Shown in pieces: positions 16,832-24,396 of a stretch of 64,000 bases of DNA. This DNA is from Agrococcus jejuensis (GTDB taxonomy: Bacteria > Actinomycetota > Actinomycetes > Actinomycetales > Microbacteriaceae): positions 744,001-808,000 of the forward strand of contig NZ_VEFR01000001.1 in assembly GCF_007679035.1 (NCBI RefSeq), given 5' to 3'. Positions within the stretch are counted from its first letter, which is position 1. The number at the start of each line of letters is the position of its first letter. The position numbers were made by a program, and so were the translations under genes. Under the pieces are notes generated by a model. It ran no database searches. It was not told the DNA's origin and saw only the letters and a list, made by a program, of their open reading frames with translations.

Positions 16832-16888
16832 GTGCGCGGATCCGGCCCCTCGCGGCGCTCAGCGCATCGAGGGGCCGGATCCGCGCAC
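16832..16888 (-). terminator. Very long hairpin after the F420-type oxidoreductase gene
   Basis: Two perfect 21-base arms (16832-16852 and 16868-16888) are separated by 15 bases that contain a further GCGC-tca-GCGC mini-stem. The structure begins 22 bases after the stop of the minus-strand gene at 16911 and so is placed as its terminator. It would also block transcription towards that gene from the left. No T-run follows. Confidence 0.65.
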
Positions 16889-16910
16889 GTCTCGCCGGCG
16901 ACGCGGCGCG

Positions 16911-17726
16911 TCAGGCGTTCTTCGCGTCGCGCCAGTCGAGGAACGGCTGGATGCCGTCGACGTCGTAGCCGTCGGGACCGTCGTCCCCCGAGATCGAGAT
17001 CGTGACGAAGCGGGTGCCGAGCTCGTGCAGCGCGTCGAGGCGGTCGAGGCCGCGGCCGCCCACGCCCTGGCGGATGCTGGCGCCGTTCGACACGACCATG
17101 CCGGAGATGTCGCGACCGATCTCGTCCGCGTGCCCCTGCAGCACGTCGAGCTTGTGCTGGAGCTCGTCGGGACCCGCGAACGAGTGCCAGATGTCGGCAT
17201 GCTGCGCGACGATGCGCAGCGTCTTCCGCTCGCCGCCACCGCCGATGAGCACGGGCATGTGGCGCACGGGCGCCGGGTTCAGCCTCGCGAGGCGCGCCTC
17301 GATGCGCGGCATGGCCTCGGCGAGCGCGCCGATGCGCGTGCCCGGCGTGCCGAACTCGTAGCCGTACTCGTCGTAGTCGCGCTCGAACCAGCCGGCGCCG
17401 ATGCCGAGGATGAAGCGGCCGTTCGAGATGTGGTCGAGCGTGCGCGAGACGTCGGCGAGCAGGTCGGGGTTGCGGTACGAGTTGCAGAACACGAGCGGCC
17501 CGAGCTCGACGCGCTCGGTCGCCTGCGCCCAGGCAGCGAGCTGCGTCGTGCACTCGAAGTGCTCGCCGTCGGGCTCCCCCGACAGGGGGTAGAAGTGGTC
17601 CCAGTTGAACACGGCGTCGACGCCCATGTCCTCGAGGCGACGCACGGCGTCGATCGACTGCTGGAACGTGGCGTGCTGGGGCGAGACCTGCACGCCGATG
17701 CGGGTGGGGATGTCGAAGGCGACCAT
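16911..17726 (-). CDS. LLM-class (probable F420-dependent) oxidoreductase
   Basis: Luciferase-like TIM-barrel enzyme of 271 residues. Motifs include RLEDMGVDAVFNWDHFYPLSG, ATERVELGPLVFCNSYRNP, GRFILGIGAGWFERDYDEYGY (cut here to FILGIGAGWFERDYDEYGY) and MPVLIGGGGERKTLRIVAQHAD. The GAGWFERDYDEYG and IGGGGERKTLR pattern is that of actinobacterial F420-dependent TIGR03560-like enzymes rather than FMN monooxygenases. They transfer hydride to or from small organic substrates in the cytoplasm; the substrate is not predictable. TAGGCT lies 6 bases before the ATG. It is monocistronic, with a long hairpin after its stop, and lies 39 bases downstream of the ffh stop on the same strand. Confidence 0.85.
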   Translation of the reverse strand: MVAFDIPTRIGVQVSPQHATFQQSIDAVRRLEDMGVDAVFNWDHFYPLSGEPDGEHFECTTQLAAWAQATERVELGPLVFCNSYRNPDLLADVSRTLDHISNGRFILGIGAGWFERDYDEYGYEFGTPGTRIGALAEAMPRIEARLARLNPAPVRHMPVLIGGGGERKTLRIVAQHADIWHSFAGPDELQHKLDVLQGHADEIGRDISGMVVSNGASIRQGVGGRGLDRLDALHELGTRFVTISISGDDGPDGYDVDGIQPFLDWRDAKNA

Positions 17727-17732
17727 GGCCTC

Positions 17733-17738
17733 AGCCTA
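17733..17738 (-). promoter_or_regulatory. -10 hexamer of the LLM oxidoreductase gene
   Basis: TAGGCT on the minus strand lies 6 bases before the ATG at 17726, implying a leaderless transcript. Confidence 0.5.
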
Positions 17739-17765
17739 GGCGCGCATCCGCGTCGTGGCTCGGGG

Positions 17766-19316
17766 CTAGCGCCCGCCTCCGAGCATCTTCTGCAGCGCAG
17801 CCTGATCCTCGGGGCTCATGTCCGCGAGGTTCGGCGCCGCCTGGCCGCCGCCGAAGACCGAGCCCTGCTGCGCGGGTGCCTCGATGGGCTGCGCCGCACG
17901 CTTCGCCGGGTTGCCCGAGCGCTTGCCCTTCGACACCTGCTGCTTCGGCTGGCGCTTGCCCATGCCGTGCGCGCCGGGCACGGGGCCCATGCCGGGGATG
18001 TTCGGCATGCCGCCCTTCGCGACGGTCTTCATCATCTTCGCCGCCTGGTCGAACCGCTGCATGAGCTGGTTGACCTCGGTGACGGTGACGCCGGCGCCGC
18101 GCGCGATGCGCAGGCGGCGCGAGCCGTTGAGGATCTTCGACTGCTTCCGCTCGCGCGGCGTCATCGACAGGATGATCGCCTCCGTGCGGGCGAACTCGCC
18201 CTCGTCGAAGCCGTCGATCGCCTCGCGCAGGCCCTTCGCGCCCGGCAGCATGCCGAGCATCTGCTTGAAGTTGCCGGCCTTGCGCACCTGCTGCAGCTGC
18301 TTCAGGAAGTCCTCGAGCGTGAACGAGTCGGTGAGCATCGCCTCGGCGACGCGGCGCGCCTCCTCCTCGTCGAACGACTTCTGCGCCTGCTCGATGAGGG
18401 TGAGGATGTCGCCGAGGTCGAGGATGCGGCTCGCCATGCGGTCGGGGTGGAACGGCTCGAAGTCCTCGAGGCGCTCGCCCGTGGAGGCGAAGAGGATGGG
18501 GCGGCCCGTGACGCCACGGATCGACAGCGCGGCGCCACCGCGCGCGTCGCCGTCGAGCTTCGTGAGCACCACGCCCGTGAAGTCGACGCCCTCCTGGAAG
18601 GCCTTCGCGGTCGCGACGGCGTCCTGGCCGATCATCGCGTCGATGACGAACAGCACCTCGTCGGGGTCGATCGCCTTGCGGATCTTCGCGGCCTGCTGCA
18701 TGAGCTCGGCGTCGACGCCGAGACGGCCGGCGGTGTCGACGATGACGATGTCGTGCTGGCGGCTCTTCGCGAGCGCGACGCCGTCGCGGGCGACCTTCAC
18801 GGGGTCGCCGACGCCGTTGCCGGGCTCGGGCGCGTAGACGGCGACGCCGGCCTGGCCGGCGACGACCTCGAGCTGCGTGACGGCGTTGGGGCGCTGGAGG
18901 TCGGCCGCGACGAGGATCGGCGTATGCCCCTCGCCGGCGAGGTGCTTCGCGAGCTTGCCCGCGAGGGTCGTCTTGCCGGCACCCTGCAGGCCCGCGAGCA
19001 TGATGATCGTCGGCGGCGTCTTCGCGAGCTCGAGGCGACGCTGGTCGCCGCCGAGGATCGCGACGAGCTCCTGGTTGACGATCTGCACCACCTGCTGCGC
19101 CGGGTTGAGCGACGACGCGACCTCGGCGCCGAGGGCGCGCTCGCGGATGCGGCCGCAGAAGTCCTTGACGACGTCGAGCGCGACGTCGGCGTCGAGCAGC
19201 GCGCGACGGATCTCGCGGACGGTGCCGTCGATGTCCGACGGCGTCAGCTTGCCCTTCGTGCGCAGCTTCGCGAGGGAGTCGGTGAGCCGGGTGGAGAGAG
19301 AGCCGAACGCTGCCAT
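17766..19316 (-). CDS. ffh: Signal recognition particle protein Ffh
   Basis: SRP54-type GTPase that targets nascent membrane proteins to FtsY and the Sec translocon; 516 residues. The N domain covers about 1-95, the G domain about 96-295 with GLQGAGKTTLAGKLAKHL, DTAGRLGVDAEL, TKLDGDARGGAALSI and the closing GxGE-like element, and the M domain the rest. The M domain has the methionine-rich RNA and signal-peptide groove (MQRFDQAAKMMKTVAKGGM) and a basic tail. The ATG at 19314-19316 is preceded by GGAGG and by TACCAT, so the leader is short. It is divergent from the NUDIX-ASCH gene with 52 bases between starts. Confidence 0.96.
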   Translation of the reverse strand: MAAFGSLSTRLTDSLAKLRTKGKLTPSDIDGTVREIRRALLDADVALDVVKDFCGRIRERALGAEVASSLNPAQQVVQIVNQELVAILGGDQRRLELAKTPPTIIMLAGLQGAGKTTLAGKLAKHLAGEGHTPILVAADLQRPNAVTQLEVVAGQAGVAVYAPEPGNGVGDPVKVARDGVALAKSRQHDIVIVDTAGRLGVDAELMQQAAKIRKAIDPDEVLFVIDAMIGQDAVATAKAFQEGVDFTGVVLTKLDGDARGGAALSIRGVTGRPILFASTGERLEDFEPFHPDRMASRILDLGDILTLIEQAQKSFDEEEARRVAEAMLTDSFTLEDFLKQLQQVRKAGNFKQMLGMLPGAKGLREAIDGFDEGEFARTEAIILSMTPRERKQSKILNGSRRLRIARGAGVTVTEVNQLMQRFDQAAKMMKTVAKGGMPNIPGMGPVPGAHGMGKRQPKQQVSKGKRSGNPAKRAAQPIEAPAQQGSVFGGGQAAPNLADMSPEDQAALQKMLGGGR

Positions 19317-19356
19317 GGTGCCTCCGATGGTACCGGCGTCGGCCATGCGCGGTTGC

Positions 19357-19362
19357 TACCGT
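19357..19362 (+). promoter_or_regulatory. -10 hexamer of the NUDIX-ASCH gene
   Basis: TACCGT ends 6 bases before the ATG at 19369, implying a leaderless transcript. The ffh promoter lies in the same short divergent gap. Confidence 0.5.
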
Positions 19363-19368
19363 GCCCGC

Positions 19369-20532
19369 ATGCCCACGCCCGACTTCATCCTGCGGCTGCG
19401 CGAGCACGTCGGCCACGACCTCCTGTGGCTCGCGGGCGCGACCGCCGTCATCCTCGACGACGACCGCGTGCTGCTCGTGCGGCGAGCGGACACCGGCGCG
19501 TGGACGCCCGTCACGGGCATCGTCGACCCGGGCGAGCATCCCGCGACGACCGCGGTGCGCGAGGCGCTCGAGGAGGCGGGGGTCGTCGTGGAGGTCGAGG
19601 CGCTCGTGCGCGTGCACGTCATCCCGCCGCGCACGTACGTGAACGGCGACAGCGCGCACTACCTCGACCACGTGCTGCGCTGCCGCTACGTCTCGGGCGA
19701 CGCCCATGTCGCCGACGAGGAGTCGGTCGACGTCGGCTGGTTCTCCCTCGACGCGCTGCCGCCCATGAGCGACCGGATGCTCGCGCGCATCGACGCCGCC
19801 GTGTCGTTCGACGGCACCGTCGACCTGGATGGCGCGGAGGGCGTCGCGTCCCCGCGTGCACGCGACGACGTCGCCACGATCCCCCGCGACCACTACCGGC
19901 AGCTGCTGCTCGCCGCCGGGCAGGACCTCGCGGGGGCGTCGGCGATCGAGATCGCGACGACGGGTGCATTCGGCGGGCCGGGCCCGTCCACCACGATGCT
20001 CGTCGCGGACGCGTTCGCCGTCGAGCCGGTGGCTGCGACCGAGCTCGTCGAGGCGTACCTCGAGACGCTGCGTCATCGCTGCGCCGAGCGCGGCGTGAGC
20101 GCGCCGAGCCTCGACGACGTGGTGTCGGGCATCGCTCGCGACCATCACCCTCGATGCCACGCCCGCATCGACGTCGATGCGCTCGCCGAGCACCTGCGCG
20201 CCACGGTCGCGCCGCAGACGATCGCCATGCATCCGCGCCACCGCGCAGCGGTGCTCGACGGGTCGAAGACCGTCACGGTGCGCTGGCGCGAGCCGATCGC
20301 ACCCGGGCCGGCGACGCTGACGTTCGACGGCGACGAGCGGGTCCGGGTTCGTGTGCGCTCCGTCGAGCGCGTGGCGCTCGCCGGTGTCTCCCCCGCAGCC
20401 GTGCACGCCGAGCCCGGCACCGACATGCGCGAGTACGTCGACCTGCTGCGCTCGCGGTACTACCCGGGGATGCCCGTCGACGCCATCCTCGACGTCGTCG
20501 TCTTCGCGCTCGACGCGGAGCCGTCTCCCTAG
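19369..20532 (+). CDS. NUDIX hydrolase fused to an unknown middle region and an ASCH-like domain
   Basis: A 387-residue composite protein. Residues about 15-150 are a NUDIX domain with a complete NUDIX box: GIVDPGE, then REALEEAGV with correct spacing for metal-dependent pyrophosphate hydrolysis. Residues about 160-285 match no family I recognise; they begin IPRDHYRQLLLAAGQDL and include ARDHHPRCHARIDV. Residues about 290-387 resemble an ASCH domain, with MHPRHRAAVLDGSKTVTVRW and a closing YYPGMPVDAILDVVVFAL; ASCH domains bind RNA or hydrolyse modified nucleosides such as N4-acetylcytidine. A role in cleaning modified nucleotides or RNA is a reasonable inference only. It lies alone on the plus strand between ffh and ftsY, is probably leaderless, and overlaps the ftsY stop by 4 bases. 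Confidence 0.78.
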   Translation: MPTPDFILRLREHVGHDLLWLAGATAVILDDDRVLLVRRADTGAWTPVTGIVDPGEHPATTAVREALEEAGVVVEVEALVRVHVIPPRTYVNGDSAHYLDHVLRCRYVSGDAHVADEESVDVGWFSLDALPPMSDRMLARIDAAVSFDGTVDLDGAEGVASPRARDDVATIPRDHYRQLLLAAGQDLAGASAIEIATTGAFGGPGPSTTMLVADAFAVEPVAATELVEAYLETLRHRCAERGVSAPSLDDVVSGIARDHHPRCHARIDVDALAEHLRATVAPQTIAMHPRHRAAVLDGSKTVTVRWREPIAPGPATLTFDGDERVRVRVRSVERVALAGVSPAAVHAEPGTDMREYVDLLRSRYYPGMPVDAILDVVVFALDAEPSP

Positions 20533-21398
20533 CCGACGAGCTGCTCGACGAACACGTGCGGCGTGAAGCCCGTGAGGTCGTCGATGCCCTCGCCCTGGCC
20601 GATGAGCTTGATCGGGATGCCCGTGCGCTCCTGCACGGCGAGCACGAAGCCGCCCTTCGCCGAGCCGTCGAGCTTCGTGATGACCAGGCCCGTGACGCCC
20701 GCGTGCTCGATGAAGGCCTGCGCCTGGGCGACGCCGTTCTGGCCCGTCGTCGCGTCGAGCACGAGCAGCACCTCCGACACGGGCGCCTGCTTCTCGACGA
20801 CGCGGCGGATCTTGCCGAGCTCGTCCATGAGGCCGCCCTTCGTCTGCAGGCGGCCGGCGGTGTCGACGATGCACATCGCGATGTTCCCCGTCTTCGCCCG
20901 CTCGACCGTCTGGAAGGCGACGGATGCGGGGTCCTGCCCCTCGCGCTCGGGTCGCACGACCTCGACGCCGGCGCGCTGCGCCCACGTCGCGAGCTGCTCG
21001 ACGGCGGCGGCGCGGAACGTGTCGGCCGCGCCGACGACGACCGACTGGCCGTGGCTCGAGAGCAGGCGGGCGAGCTTGCCGATCGTCGTCGTCTTGCCGA
21101 CGCCGTTGACGCCGACGACGAGGATGACCGCGGGGCGCTCCTGCAGCGTGAGCGTGGGGTCGTACGCCGCGAAGCGCTCCTCGAGCCGCTCGCGCAGCAT
21201 GCGCTTGAGCTCGCGCGGGTCGTCGATCATCAGCCGGGCGACGTCGGCGCGCAGCGCCTCGACGACCTCCTCGGCGATGTCGGGTCCGAAGTCGGCGGTG
21301 ATGAGGGCCGTCTCGAGGTCGTCCCACGTGTCGTCGGTGATCGTCTCCCGCTGGAACATCCCGCGAAGCGCGTTCGAGATCGACCACCGCTGTGCCAT
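20529..21398 (-). CDS. ftsY: Signal recognition particle receptor FtsY
   Basis: SRP receptor GTPase of 289 residues. It consists of the NG domain only: the N domain at about 1-85 and the G domain with VVGVNGVGKTTTIGKLARLL, AADTFRAAAVEQLATWA, DTAGRLQTKGGLMDEL, TKLDGSAKGGFVLAV and GQGEGIDDLTGF. The long acidic A domain of E. coli FtsY is absent, as in other compact FtsY proteins that reach the membrane through their N-terminal helix. The ATG at 21396-21398 is supported by TACGAT 6 bases upstream. Smc, its usual neighbour, lies about 9 kb upstream because accessory genes intervene. Confidence 0.95.
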   Translation of the reverse strand: MAQRWSISNALRGMFQRETITDDTWDDLETALITADFGPDIAEEVVEALRADVARLMIDDPRELKRMLRERLEERFAAYDPTLTLQERPAVILVVGVNGVGKTTTIGKLARLLSSHGQSVVVGAADTFRAAAVEQLATWAQRAGVEVVRPEREGQDPASVAFQTVERAKTGNIAMCIVDTAGRLQTKGGLMDELGKIRRVVEKQAPVSEVLLVLDATTGQNGVAQAQAFIEHAGVTGLVITKLDGSAKGGFVLAVQERTGIPIKLIGQGEGIDDLTGFTPHVFVEQLVG

Positions 21399-21404
21399 GC
21401 CTCG

Positions 21405-21410
21405 ATCGTA
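21405..21410 (-). promoter_or_regulatory. -10 hexamer of ftsY
   Basis: TACGAT on the minus strand lies 6 bases before the ATG at 21398, implying a leaderless ftsY transcript. Confidence 0.5.
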
Positions 21411-21458
21411 CGGCGTCGCATCCGTGCACGGCGCGCACTGCCGAGCCGCCGACAGCGC

Positions 21459-21464
21459 TACGAT
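21459..21464 (+). promoter_or_regulatory. -10 hexamer of the terC/alx riboswitch transcript
   Basis: TACGAT lies 8 bases before the first paired bases of the riboswitch at 21472. Transcription would begin right at the aptamer, as expected for a riboswitch promoter. Confidence 0.5.
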
Positions 21465-21470
21465 GACCCA

Positions 21471-21570
21471 TGCGAAGGGGAGTATCCCGGATTCGCCGTG
21501 AATCGTCAGCACGAGCCCCGGGGGCTCCGGTCACGGCGGCGTGCCTCAGCACGTGGGAGAGACGTTCGCC
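21471..21570 (+). ncRNA. yybP-ykoY (manganese) riboswitch
   Basis: The segment opens with GCGAAGGGGAGTA and closes with GGGAGAGACGTTCGCC. These are the two conserved ends of the yybP-ykoY aptamer, and GCGAA (21472-21476) pairs with TTCGC (21565-21569) to form P1. GC-rich stems lie between, including CACGAGCCCCGGGGGCTC. The class binds Mn2+ and controls manganese exporters, very often TerC/Alx genes, exactly the gene that starts 40 bases later. The linker could hold the switch that exposes the ribosome site. The call rests on conserved ends and gene context; a covariance search was not possible. Confidence 0.8.
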
Positions 21571-21609
21571 AGTCGAACGCACCCTCATCGCCTCTCGAAA
21601 GGCACTGCA

Positions 21610-22920
21610 GTGACCCCGTATCAGATCTTCGAGATCGTCTCGCTGACGCTCCTCGTCGCCATCCTCGTCGCCGACCTCCTCATCGTGGTCAAGCGCCCGC
21701 ACGTGCCGTCGATGAAGGAGGCGACCGGCTGGGTCGTGCTCTACGTGTCGCTCGCGCTCGTGTTCGCGGGCGTGCTGCTGCTCATGGGCGACGCGCAGCA
21801 CGCGGGCGAGTTCGTGACGGGCTGGCTGCTCGAGTACTCGCTGTCGATCGACAACCTGTTCGTCTTCATCATCATCCTGGCCCGCTTCTCGGTGCCGAAG
21901 GAGATGCAGCAGCGGGTGCTGATGATCGGCATCCTCATCGCGATCGTGCTGCGAGGCATCTTCATCCTCGTCGGCGTGCAGCTCGTCGAGCAGCTCTCGT
22001 GGGTCTTCTACATCTTCGGCGCCTACCTCGTGTACGTCGCGTACAAGCAGGCCTTCGGCGGCGAGGACGACGCGGGCGAGAAGGACAACCTCGTCACGCG
22101 CCTGCTCAAGAAGCGCGTGAACGTCACCGACACGTGGAACGGCGGCAAGGCCACGATCACGCAGAACGGCGTGAAGTACGTCACGCCCTTCCTGCTCGTG
22201 ATCGTCGCGCTCGGCACGACCGACCTGCTGTTCGCGATCGACTCGATCCCCGCGATCTTCTCGGTGACGACCGATCCGTTCCTCGTCTTCGCGTGCAACA
22301 TCTTCGCCCTCATGGGCCTGCGCCAGCTGTACTTCCTGCTCGGTGGCCTGCTCGACCGTCTCGTGTACCTGCACTACGGCATCGCGGCCATCCTCGGCTT
22401 CATCGGCGTCAAGCTCGTCTTCCACGCCATGGAGGCCAACGAGCTGCCGTTCATCAACGGCGGCGAGCCGATCGAGTGGGTGCCGCACATCGAGACGTGG
22501 CACTCGCTGCTCGTCATCCTCGTGTCGATGGTCGTCTCGGTCGTCGCCTCGCTCATCAAGCTCCGCATGGATGCGCGCAAGGGCGGCGACGGCTCGCTGC
22601 ACCTCGGCCCCTCGGGTGCCGAGCTCGGCGAGGACGGCCACTTCCACATCGTCGACGCGACGGGCTCGTCGTTCGCGCGTCCGCTCACGATCGAGCCGCG
22701 CACGCAGGGCCTCATGGTCGTGGATGCCGAGGGCAAGCAGGCGCCCATCACAGACTTCGACCGCGACGTGCTGCGCGAGGCCGCCGTGGCGGACATGCCC
22801 GAGCACGCTCGCGACGCGATCCGCGACGACGCCCGAGCGGAGTTCGACGCCAAGGAGCGCGCCGACGGCGCCGCCGCGGCCGAGGCCGTGACCGACGACG
22901 GGCCCGACGCCCGTCGATGA
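21610..22920 (+). CDS. TerC/Alx family membrane protein, probable manganese exporter
   Basis: A 436-residue membrane protein with about nine hydrophobic helices over residues 1-310. TerC hallmarks include ATGWVVLYVSLALVFAG, LLEYSLSIDNLFVFIIIL (acidic residues in the membrane, S-x-D-N) and LGTTDLLFAIDSIPAIFSVTTDPF. E. coli Alx and related proteins export Mn2+ and are controlled by a yybP-ykoY riboswitch, as predicted here. The last 110 residues form a soluble, acidic, alanine-rich extension with no known domain. The start is GTG at 21610, after the ribosome-site-like CTCGAAAGG. The DNA glycosylase gene follows after 10 bases and is probably co-transcribed. Confidence 0.88.
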   Translation: MTPYQIFEIVSLTLLVAILVADLLIVVKRPHVPSMKEATGWVVLYVSLALVFAGVLLLMGDAQHAGEFVTGWLLEYSLSIDNLFVFIIILARFSVPKEMQQRVLMIGILIAIVLRGIFILVGVQLVEQLSWVFYIFGAYLVYVAYKQAFGGEDDAGEKDNLVTRLLKKRVNVTDTWNGGKATITQNGVKYVTPFLLVIVALGTTDLLFAIDSIPAIFSVTTDPFLVFACNIFALMGLRQLYFLLGGLLDRLVYLHYGIAAILGFIGVKLVFHAMEANELPFINGGEPIEWVPHIETWHSLLVILVSMVVSVVASLIKLRMDARKGGDGSLHLGPSGAELGEDGHFHIVDATGSSFARPLTIEPRTQGLMVVDAEGKQAPITDFDRDVLREAAVADMPEHARDAIRDDARAEFDAKERADGAAAAEAVTDDGPDARR

Positions 22921-22930
22921 CGGTGCGCTC

Positions 22931-23755
22931 GTGACGACGCGGCTCGATCCCGCGCCGATCCTCGCGTGGCTCGCGCCGCGCGCGATCGCCGGGATCGAGC
23001 TCGTCGACGCGACGGGCTACCGACGCACCCTGACGACGCCGAGCGGCGTCGCCGTGGCCTCTGCCGCGGTCGACGCCCGCTCGGCGTTCGGCGTCTCGAT
23101 GGGCGGGGGCGACGCGTCCGAGGCGGCGATGCGTGCGGTCTTCGCCGTCGACGTCGACGCCGCCGAGGCGGATGCGCGGCTCGCCTGGGCATCCGAGCGC
23201 CAGGACCTGCCGCTGCTCGCGACGTCGATCGCAGACGCTCCCCTGCTGCGCGCTCCCGGCTGCGCCGACCCGCACGAGATGGTCTTCCGCGCCGTCGTCG
23301 GCCAGCAGATCTCCGTCGCTGCGGCGACGGGGCAGCTGCGGCTCCTCGCGACGCTCGGCGACGCGCTGCCCGAGGCGCTCGACGGCCTCGAGCGGGTCTT
23401 CCCGACCGATGCGCAGGTCGCCGCGGGTGCCGTCGACGTGCTGCGCGGACCGATCGCGAAGTCGGAGGCCGTCGCCCGGGTGGCGGCGGCGCTCGACGAG
23501 GGCTCCGTCGTGGTCGAGCAGGGCGTCGATCTCGAGCGGATGCGCGCGCAGCTCGTCGCGCTCAAGGGCATCGGGCCGTGGACGGCCGGCTACGTCTCGC
23601 TGCGGCTCGGCGATCCCGACGTGCTGCTGCTCGGCGACTCGGCGGTGCGCGCAGGCGCTCGTCGGCTCGGCATCGCGGATCTGCCCGCGCTCGCAGCCGA
23701 CGTCGCGCCGTGGCGCACGCAGCTCATGCTGCACTGCTGGCGCGCGTCGGCCTGA
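22931..23755 (+). CDS. AlkA-like DNA-3-methyladenine glycosylase
   Basis: Base-excision repair glycosylase of the HhH-GPD superfamily, 274 residues. The AlkA-type N-terminal beta domain fills about 1-90. The HhH-GPD core has VFRAVVGQQISVAAA, then the hairpin LVALKGIGPWTAGYVSLR and LLLGDSAVRAGARRLG, where the aspartate is the catalytic residue. It removes alkylated purines from DNA. The start is GTG at 22931, 10 bases after the terC stop, so it probably shares the terC transcript. The C-terminus WRTQLMLHCWRASA fits the family. The link with a metal exporter may simply reflect operon sharing. Confidence 0.87.
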   Translation: MTTRLDPAPILAWLAPRAIAGIELVDATGYRRTLTTPSGVAVASAAVDARSAFGVSMGGGDASEAAMRAVFAVDVDAAEADARLAWASERQDLPLLATSIADAPLLRAPGCADPHEMVFRAVVGQQISVAAATGQLRLLATLGDALPEALDGLERVFPTDAQVAAGAVDVLRGPIAKSEAVARVAAALDEGSVVVEQGVDLERMRAQLVALKGIGPWTAGYVSLRLGDPDVLLLGDSAVRAGARRLGIADLPALAADVAPWRTQLMLHCWRASA

Positions 23756-23816
23756 CGCGCGGTCCGCGCTCCCCCGCACGAGCCGGGTGACGCTCGCGCC
23801 CCCGCTCGCCCGCGGG

Positions 23817-23822
23817 TACCGT
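23817..23822 (+). promoter_or_regulatory. -10 hexamer of arr
   Basis: TACCGT ends 6 bases before the GTG at 23829. It supports a leaderless arr transcript and fixes the start codon. Confidence 0.5.
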
Positions 23823-23828
23823 GTCCGC

Positions 23829-24251
23829 GTGACCGCGCCGATCGACGACCGCCCGCTCTTCCACGGCACCGCCGCGGCGCTGCCGCCCGGCACGATGCTC
23901 ACCGCCGGCTTCCGCTCGAACTACCGACCCGACGTCGTGATGCGGCACGTGTACGTGACGGCGCAGCGCGACGGCGCGGGCCTCGCGGCCGAGCTCGCGG
24001 CAGCGCTCGTAGGCGGCGACGCGACGCCCCACGTCTACGAGGTCGAGCCCACGGGAGCGCTCGAGGACGATCCGAACGTGACGGACAAGCGGTTCCCGGG
24101 CAACCCCACGCGGTCGTTCCGCACGACCGAGCCCGTGCGCATCGTGCGAGAGGTCGAGGACTGGACCCGGCTCACGCCCGAGGCGCTGCAGACGTGGCGC
24201 GAGCGGATCGTGGCGAAGGCGCCGGAGGATCGCGGCGAGATCCTGAACTGA
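23829..24251 (+). CDS. arr: NAD+-rifamycin ADP-ribosyltransferase (Arr)
   Basis: A 140-residue enzyme, the normal Arr length. It transfers ADP-ribose from NAD+ to rifamycins and inactivates them. The core matches the family closely: LFHGTAAALPPGTML near the N-terminus (catalytic histidine), RHVYVTAQRDGAGLAAELA (tyrosine), HVYEVEPTGALEDDPNVTDK (acidic residue), then RFPGNPTRSFRTTEPVRIV. Chromosomal arr homologues are frequent in soil Actinobacteria and can give intrinsic rifampicin resistance. The start is the GTG at 23829. The gene has its own -10 and is followed by a hairpin terminator, so it is a single-gene unit. Nothing suggests recent transfer. Confidence 0.92.
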   Translation: MTAPIDDRPLFHGTAAALPPGTMLTAGFRSNYRPDVVMRHVYVTAQRDGAGLAAELAAALVGGDATPHVYEVEPTGALEDDPNVTDKRFPGNPTRSFRTTEPVRIVREVEDWTRLTPEALQTWRERIVAKAPEDRGEILN

Positions 24252-24301
24252 CGCGCGGCGGGGTTCGGGCCCGCGATGCACGCGCGCGGACATGCAGAAG
24301 C

Positions 24302-24327
24302 CCCGGCCGGCTCATGTCCCGGCCGGG
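24302..24327. terminator. Bidirectional hairpin between arr and DUF817
   Basis: CCCGGCCGG (24302-24310) and CCGGCCGGG (24319-24327) form a 9-base-pair GC stem with an 8-base loop between two convergent genes. It could stop transcription from both sides. Confidence 0.6.
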
Positions 24328-24396
24328 ACTGCTGCCAGCGTGCCGTGCGGGCGCGACGCGGACGTGGACGGTCGGCGGCGTGTCGGCGAACGCGCG

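Noticed and set aside
16785..22934. A 2049-codon open frame on the plus strand, and a 1691-codon one on the minus strand (17731-22806)
   Set aside because: They run through ffh, ftsY and terC in other frames, are dominated by R, A, H and D/E low-complexity sequence and have no domain motifs. Long empty frames are expected in very GC-rich DNA.
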